A stretch of DNA of 8,558 nucleotides, from the NCBI GenBank assembly GCA_030609215.1, contig JAUWCR010000045.1:1-8558 (forward strand), read 5' to 3'. Origin of the DNA: Actinomycetes bacterium. GTDB lineage: Bacteria; Actinomycetota; Humimicrobiia; Humimicrobiales; Humimicrobiaceae. The position numbers were made by a program, and so were the translations under genes. Within the stretch, counting starts at the first letter, position 1; each line of letters begins with the position of its first letter. The notes under the pieces were generated by a model, which searched no databases, was not told the DNA's origin, and worked only from the letters and a program-made list of their open reading frames with translations. Positions 5,667-8,558 of the stretch are shown here, one piece after another.

Positions 5667-6518
5667 ATGAAAAGAAAAAATTTAATACAAAAATTCTGGA
5701 ATTATTTTTTACTATTCGTAACATTTATAGTAGTGGTATTTGTCTTAGGAATTATAATTTATGTAATTATTAAAGGTTGGCCAGCACTAAGCTGGGAATT
5801 TATCACTCAAAAGCCAGCAGCAGGAATGCGTGAAGGAGGAATATTTCCAGCTATTTTAGGTACTTTATACCTGATCATTGGAACAATTATTTTTTCATTG
5901 CCTATAGGAATATTTGCCGCTATATACTTAAATGAATATGCAAGCAAGAATCGTTTAACTAGAATAATACGATTATCTATTGTAAATGTCTCCGGTGTAC
6001 CATCGGTTGTGTTTGGATTGTTTGGATTGGGATTTTTTGTTATTTTCCTTAACTTTGGAAAATCCATACTGGCAGGCTCCCTGACATTGGCATTGCTTAT
6101 TTTACCAGTAATAATAACAGCAACCGAAGAAGCTTTAAAAACAGTTCCAAATTCATACAGACAGGCTTCATTAGCTTTAGGAGCAACTAAATGGCAGACA
6201 ATAACAAAAATTACACTTCCACAGGCATTACCAGGTATAATAACTGGAAGTGTAATTGGTATAGGAAGAGCTGCGGGAGAGACTGCGCCAATAATATTTA
6301 CTGTTGCAGCATTTTCACAGCCTAACCTGCCTAATTCAATATTCAGTCAGGTGATGGCATTACCGTATCATCTATTTGTATTAGCCACACAGCTTCCTAA
6401 TGCACCAGAAGACATGCAATGGGGAACCGCACTTGTTTTACTAATAATGGTATTATTTTTTGCAACAATTGGCACAGTCGTTAGAACAAGATCCAGACTT
6501 AGAAGGGTAAATTTGTAA
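5667..6518 (+). CDS. pstA: Phosphate ABC transporter permease PstA
   Basis: PstA is the second channel subunit and pairs with PstC. The 283-residue protein has about six membrane helices (roughly 12-36, 62-86, 105-129, 134-153, 187-212, 252-273). Its EAA loop, EEALKTVPNSYRQASLALGA followed by TKWQTITKITLPQALPGI (154-191), is followed by GIGRAAGETAPI (198-209), the PstA signature region; the loop closely parallels that of PstC. The gap from pstC is only five bases and there is only a weak TAGG ahead of the ATG, which suggests coupling to translation of pstC. The C-terminus is basic (RTRSRLRR), consistent with a cytoplasmic end. Length is normal for the family. Confidence 0.94.
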   Translation: MKRKNLIQKFWNYFLLFVTFIVVVFVLGIIIYVIIKGWPALSWEFITQKPAAGMREGGIFPAILGTLYLIIGTIIFSLPIGIFAAIYLNEYASKNRLTRIIRLSIVNVSGVPSVVFGLFGLGFFVIFLNFGKSILAGSLTLALLILPVIITATEEALKTVPNSYRQASLALGATKWQTITKITLPQALPGIITGSVIGIGRAAGETAPIIFTVAAFSQPNLPNSIFSQVMALPYHLFVLATQLPNAPEDMQWGTALVLLIMVLFFATIGTVVRTRSRLRRVNL

Positions 6519-6583
6519 TTAATTTTTTAAGTAGGCATAATTAAAGATACTTTATTAATAGATTAAAATATTGGTGAGGAACT

Positions 6584-7252
6584 ATGAGAAAAACATTTAA
6601 TGAACAATTAGATGGAATAATAGAAGATGTAATAACCATGGGAAGCTTATCCCAACAAGCTGTTCACAATGCTGTAGAAGCTCTAGTTGAAATGAACGTT
6701 GAACTCGCAGATAAAACAATTGAAGGTGATAAAGAAATAGACGATTATGATATTTCTATTGAGGAAAAATGTGTAATACTACAGGCTGAATATCAACCTG
6801 TTGCAAGGGATTTAAGACTGATTCATTCCATAAGCATAATAATTATCCATATTGAGAGAATAGGCGATCTTTCTGTTAATATAGCTAAAGTTGTAAAGAG
6901 ACTATCTAAAAGCGGAGTAGAGAAAATGGAGATAGATATAATAGAGCTACTAGTTGAAATGGGGAATCTTGTACAAACAGAGTTTAATAAAGCATTAACT
7001 GCATTTAAAAACAAAGATGCAGAACTAGCCAACAAAATAGATGAAATAGATGATGCAGTTGATGATTTACAAAAAACAGTATTCAGAAAATTTTTTTCAA
7101 AAGCTAAATTATTTGAAGATGTAAGATTTATTGCTAATGCGTCTCTTGCAAGCAGATATCTTGAAAGAATTGGAGATCATGCAGTCAGCATTGGTGAAAG
7201 GGTTATCTATTTTCTAACAGGTGATTATAAAGTGTTTCATAGGAGTATATAG
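6584..7252 (+). CDS. phoU: PhoU, phosphate signalling and Pst regulator
   Basis: The 222-residue protein is an all-helical tandem of two PhoU three-helix bundles. Each repeat carries the metal-cluster motif ERIGD: residues 91-95 in ERIGDLSVNIAK and 194-198 in ERIGDHAVSIGE. The first repeat also has QPVARDLRLI (71-80), typical of PhoU. PhoU acts at the membrane as the link between the Pst transporter and PhoR, keeping the kinase in check when phosphate is plentiful and limiting uptake. GAGG at 6576-6579, four bases before the ATG, supports the start. It sits between pstA and pstB; in most known operons phoU comes after pstB. The 65-base gap from pstA has no clear terminator. Confidence 0.94.
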   Translation: MRKTFNEQLDGIIEDVITMGSLSQQAVHNAVEALVEMNVELADKTIEGDKEIDDYDISIEEKCVILQAEYQPVARDLRLIHSISIIIIHIERIGDLSVNIAKVVKRLSKSGVEKMEIDIIELLVEMGNLVQTEFNKALTAFKNKDAELANKIDEIDDAVDDLQKTVFRKFFSKAKLFEDVRFIANASLASRYLERIGDHAVSIGERVIYFLTGDYKVFHRSI

Positions 7253-7285
7253 ATTAAACTTTATGACCAATTATAAATTTTGAAG

Positions 7286-7302
7286 TTAATATTGAATTAA
7301 CA
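7286..7302 (+). promoter_or_regulatory. Possible second Pho box upstream of pstB
   Basis: TTAATA (7286-7291) and TTAACA (7297-7302) are separated by five bases, the same words and the same 11-bp period as the last units upstream of pstS. A weaker unit, TATCAA, sits in register at 7308-7313. Two good repeats are fewer than the four before pstS. The 87-base gap between phoU and pstB is large enough for an internal promoter, but I see no convincing -10 box, so this may be a modest regulatory site or chance in AT-rich DNA. Confidence 0.4.
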
Positions 7303-7339
7303 TTTTTTATCAATTTGAAAGTAATTTAGGATCGAGGTT

Positions 7340-8119
7340 ATGAAGAATAATATAAAAATACAAACAAGAAATTATGGATTCTATTATGGAAACACAAAAG
7401 TTCTAGCAGATATTGATATGGATATTTTAAAAAACTCAACTACAGCAATAATAGGCCCATCAGGGTGTGGTAAATCTACTTTCATCAGAACTTTTAACAG
7501 AATGAATGATTTAATTGTAAATGCAAAAGTTGCAGGTGAAATAAAAATAGATGGTATTGATATCTATAAAGACAATATAGATGTTGTGGACCTCAGAAAA
7601 AAAGTTGGAATGGTATTTCAAAGGCCAAACCCATTCCCCAAAACAATCTATGAAAATATAGTATATGGACCCAGACTGCATAAAAGATGTACAAAACAAC
7701 AACTGGACAATATAGTTGAAGTAAGTTTAAAGAAATCAGCATTATGGGATGAAGTAAAAAATAAACTTCGCGGCAGTGCAATGGAACTTTCAGGCGGACA
7801 GCAGCAGAGGTTATGTATAGCAAGGGTGCTTGCAGTGGATCCAGAAATAATATTAATGGATGAACCAGCTTCATCATTAGACCCTATTTCAACCCAAAGA
7901 ATTGAAGACTTAATTGATGAATTAAAAGAAAATTATACAATAATAATAGTTACACACAATATGCAGCAAGCTGCAAGAGTTTCACAAAAAACAGCATTCC
8001 TGTTGACTGAAAACATTGGCGAACCTGCAAAACTTATAGAATATGATAATACCGATAAAATTTTTACAAACCCAAGCGATAAAAGAACTGAAAATTATAT
8101 AACAGGTAGATTTGGGTAA
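7340..8119 (+). CDS. pstB: Phosphate ABC transporter ATP-binding protein PstB
   Basis: PstB is the ATPase that energises PstCA. The 259-residue protein has every functional motif: an aromatic A-loop region (Tyr12 to Tyr16), Walker [10 protein letters not shown] (39-47) followed by the PstB-typical [12 protein letters not shown]-loop Gln94 in [12 protein letters not shown] signature LSGGQQQR (150-157), Walker B IILMDEP (170-176) with Glu175, D-loop SSLD (178-181) and H-loop His206. Length is normal. One variation: the family more often reads EPTSALDP where this protein has EPASSLDP. Two Shine-Dalgarno candidates precede the ATG: TTAGGA (7326-7331), eight bases upstream, and GAGG (7334-7337), two bases upstream; the first has better spacing. 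It is separated from pstA by phoU, so it may be expressed partly from its own signals. Confidence 0.96.
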   Translation: MKNNIKIQTRNYGFYYGNTKVLADIDMDILKNSTTAIIGPSGCGKSTFIRTFNRMNDLIVNAKVAGEIKIDGIDIYKDNIDVVDLRKKVGMVFQRPNPFPKTIYENIVYGPRLHKRCTKQQLDNIVEVSLKKSALWDEVKNKLRGSAMELSGGQQQRLCIARVLAVDPEIILMDEPASSLDPISTQRIEDLIDELKENYTIIIVTHNMQQAARVSQKTAFLLTENIGEPAKLIEYDNTDKIFTNPSDKRTENYITGRFG

Positions 8120-8156
8120 TCGTTGAAGCAGCACCACTTTTTTCTAAAATCAATTC

Positions 8157-8185
8157 TTTAAATAAGATTATATTTTAACTATAAT
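8157..8185 (+). promoter_or_regulatory. Candidate promoter for the antiporter-like gene
   Basis: TTTAAA (8157-8162) and a perfect TATAAT (8180-8185) are 17 bases apart, with the start expected near 8192, about 50 bases before the gene. The -35 box matches TTGACA at only four positions. No convincing terminator separates pstB from this point, so the next gene could also be reached by read-through from pst. Confidence 0.4.
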
Positions 8186-8241
8186 GTAGAATACACAAAC
8201 AGAGGAAAAAATCCTTTAATATTTAAGAGAATGGAAGTCAG

Positions 8242-8558
8242 GTGCATTTTAGCTTTGAAATGAATTCTATACTCACTATAGGATTGTTTATAATAATTGG
8301 AATTTTTGGCGGATTTGCTGCAAGAAAAATTAAGGTTCCAACCATTAGCGGCTATATTATTATAGGCATAATTCTAAGTTTATCTGGCATTATACCCAGG
8401 GAGATAATATATGACAAATTAGATATAATAACAGATATCAGCCTGGGAGTTATTGGTTACCTGGTTGGTGGAGGTTTATATCTAAAGAGACTGAAACAGT
8501 TTGGAAAAAATATTGCTATAATTACTCCTTTTGAGGCACTGGGAGCCTGGATATTTGT
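8242..8558 (+). CDS. Na+/H+ exchanger-family membrane protein, N-terminal part (runs off the window)
   Basis: The frame is open from a TAA at 8224-8226 to the window end. Starts are a GTG at 8242, with GGAAG at 8233-8237, or an ATG at 8260; the GTG start gives about 105 residues before the edge. The visible part has hydrophobic helices: LTIGLFIIIGIFGGFAA, then after RKIKVP a second reading TISGYIIIGIILSLSGIIP, then ISLGVIGYLVGGGLYL, then the beginning of another after LKRLKQFGKN. The pattern RKxKVPxxxGYxxxGxxL is characteristic of the monovalent cation:proton antiporter families (CPA1/CPA2, KefB and NapA-like). Ion specificity cannot be read from this fragment, because the conserved transport aspartates lie further on. 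There is no visible functional link to phosphate. Confidence 0.8.
   Translation, partial: MHFSFEMNSILTIGLFIIIGIFGGFAARKIKVPTISGYIIIGIILSLSGIIPREIIYDKLDIITDISLGVIGYLVGGGLYLKRLKQFGKNIAIITPFEALGAWIF

Noticed and set aside
6542..6556. TAAAG / CTTTA stem between pstA and phoU as a terminator
   Set aside because: The stem is five bases with a three-base loop and lacks a T-tail; it is expected by chance in AT-rich DNA.
7511..7877. Two minus-strand frames opposite pstB
   Set aside because: They overlap the conserved Q-loop, signature and Walker B coding regions of pstB and have no independent support.
1..8558. CRISPR arrays, tRNA or rRNA genes, insertion sequences, toxin-antitoxin pairs, phage genes
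   Set aside because: I saw no repeat-spacer pattern, cloverleaf, transposase or terminal repeats. The AbrB-like gene has no adjacent toxin gene.

Overview
This AT-rich bacterial window (very roughly 30% G+C by eye, not computed) is mostly a phosphate-starvation (Pho) locus. Genes are tightly packed on the + strand. They use AGGAG-type ribosome binding sites, consensus sigma70/sigmaA promoters and a lipoprotein-type phosphate-binding protein. The regulatory sites upstream of pst look like the TTAACA direct-repeat Pho boxes known from Bacillus. This fits a low-GC Gram-positive-like or deep-branching bacterium (Bacillota, Atribacterota or a low-GC actinobacterial lineage are all possible). I cannot fix the taxon from this sequence.

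Layout. Positions 2-250 hold the C-terminal end of an unrecognised gene. Positions 251-562 are mostly non-coding, with a possible 48-residue minus-strand membrane peptide (356-502) and a near-perfect promoter (486-513). That promoter drives a two-gene unit: an AbrB/MazE/SpoVT-type DNA-binding protein (563-799) and a class I SAM-dependent methyltransferase (833-1375). Next come a PhoR-like sensor kinase (1438-2787) and a PhoB/PhoP-like response regulator (start revised to 2847, end 3548). The phosphate ABC transporter and its accessory protein follow in the order pstS (3656-4639), pstC (4762-5661), pstA (5667-6518), phoU (6584-7252), pstB (7340-8119). The window ends inside a Na+/H+ exchanger-family membrane protein (from about 8242).

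How the genes work together. PstS captures phosphate outside the membrane, PstC and PstA form the channel, and PstB powers transport by ATP hydrolysis. PhoU links transporter state to PhoR, which has almost no extracytoplasmic part and so is well placed to read the transporter rather than phosphate itself. PhoR phosphorylates PhoB, which should bind the direct repeats found between phoB and pstS (3545-3583) and probably a shorter set before pstB (7286-7302).

What stands out is mainly regulatory: four TTAA-type hexamers in exact 11-bp register starting inside the phoB stop region, a second in-register pair in front of pstB, a 13-base word shared by the pstS and pstB leaders, a 10-bp hairpin between pstS and pstC, and the non-standard gene orders phoR-phoB and phoU-pstB. 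I found no CRISPR array, tRNA, rRNA, insertion sequence or clearly new system. The least explained parts are the 2-502 region and the AbrB-methyltransferase pair.
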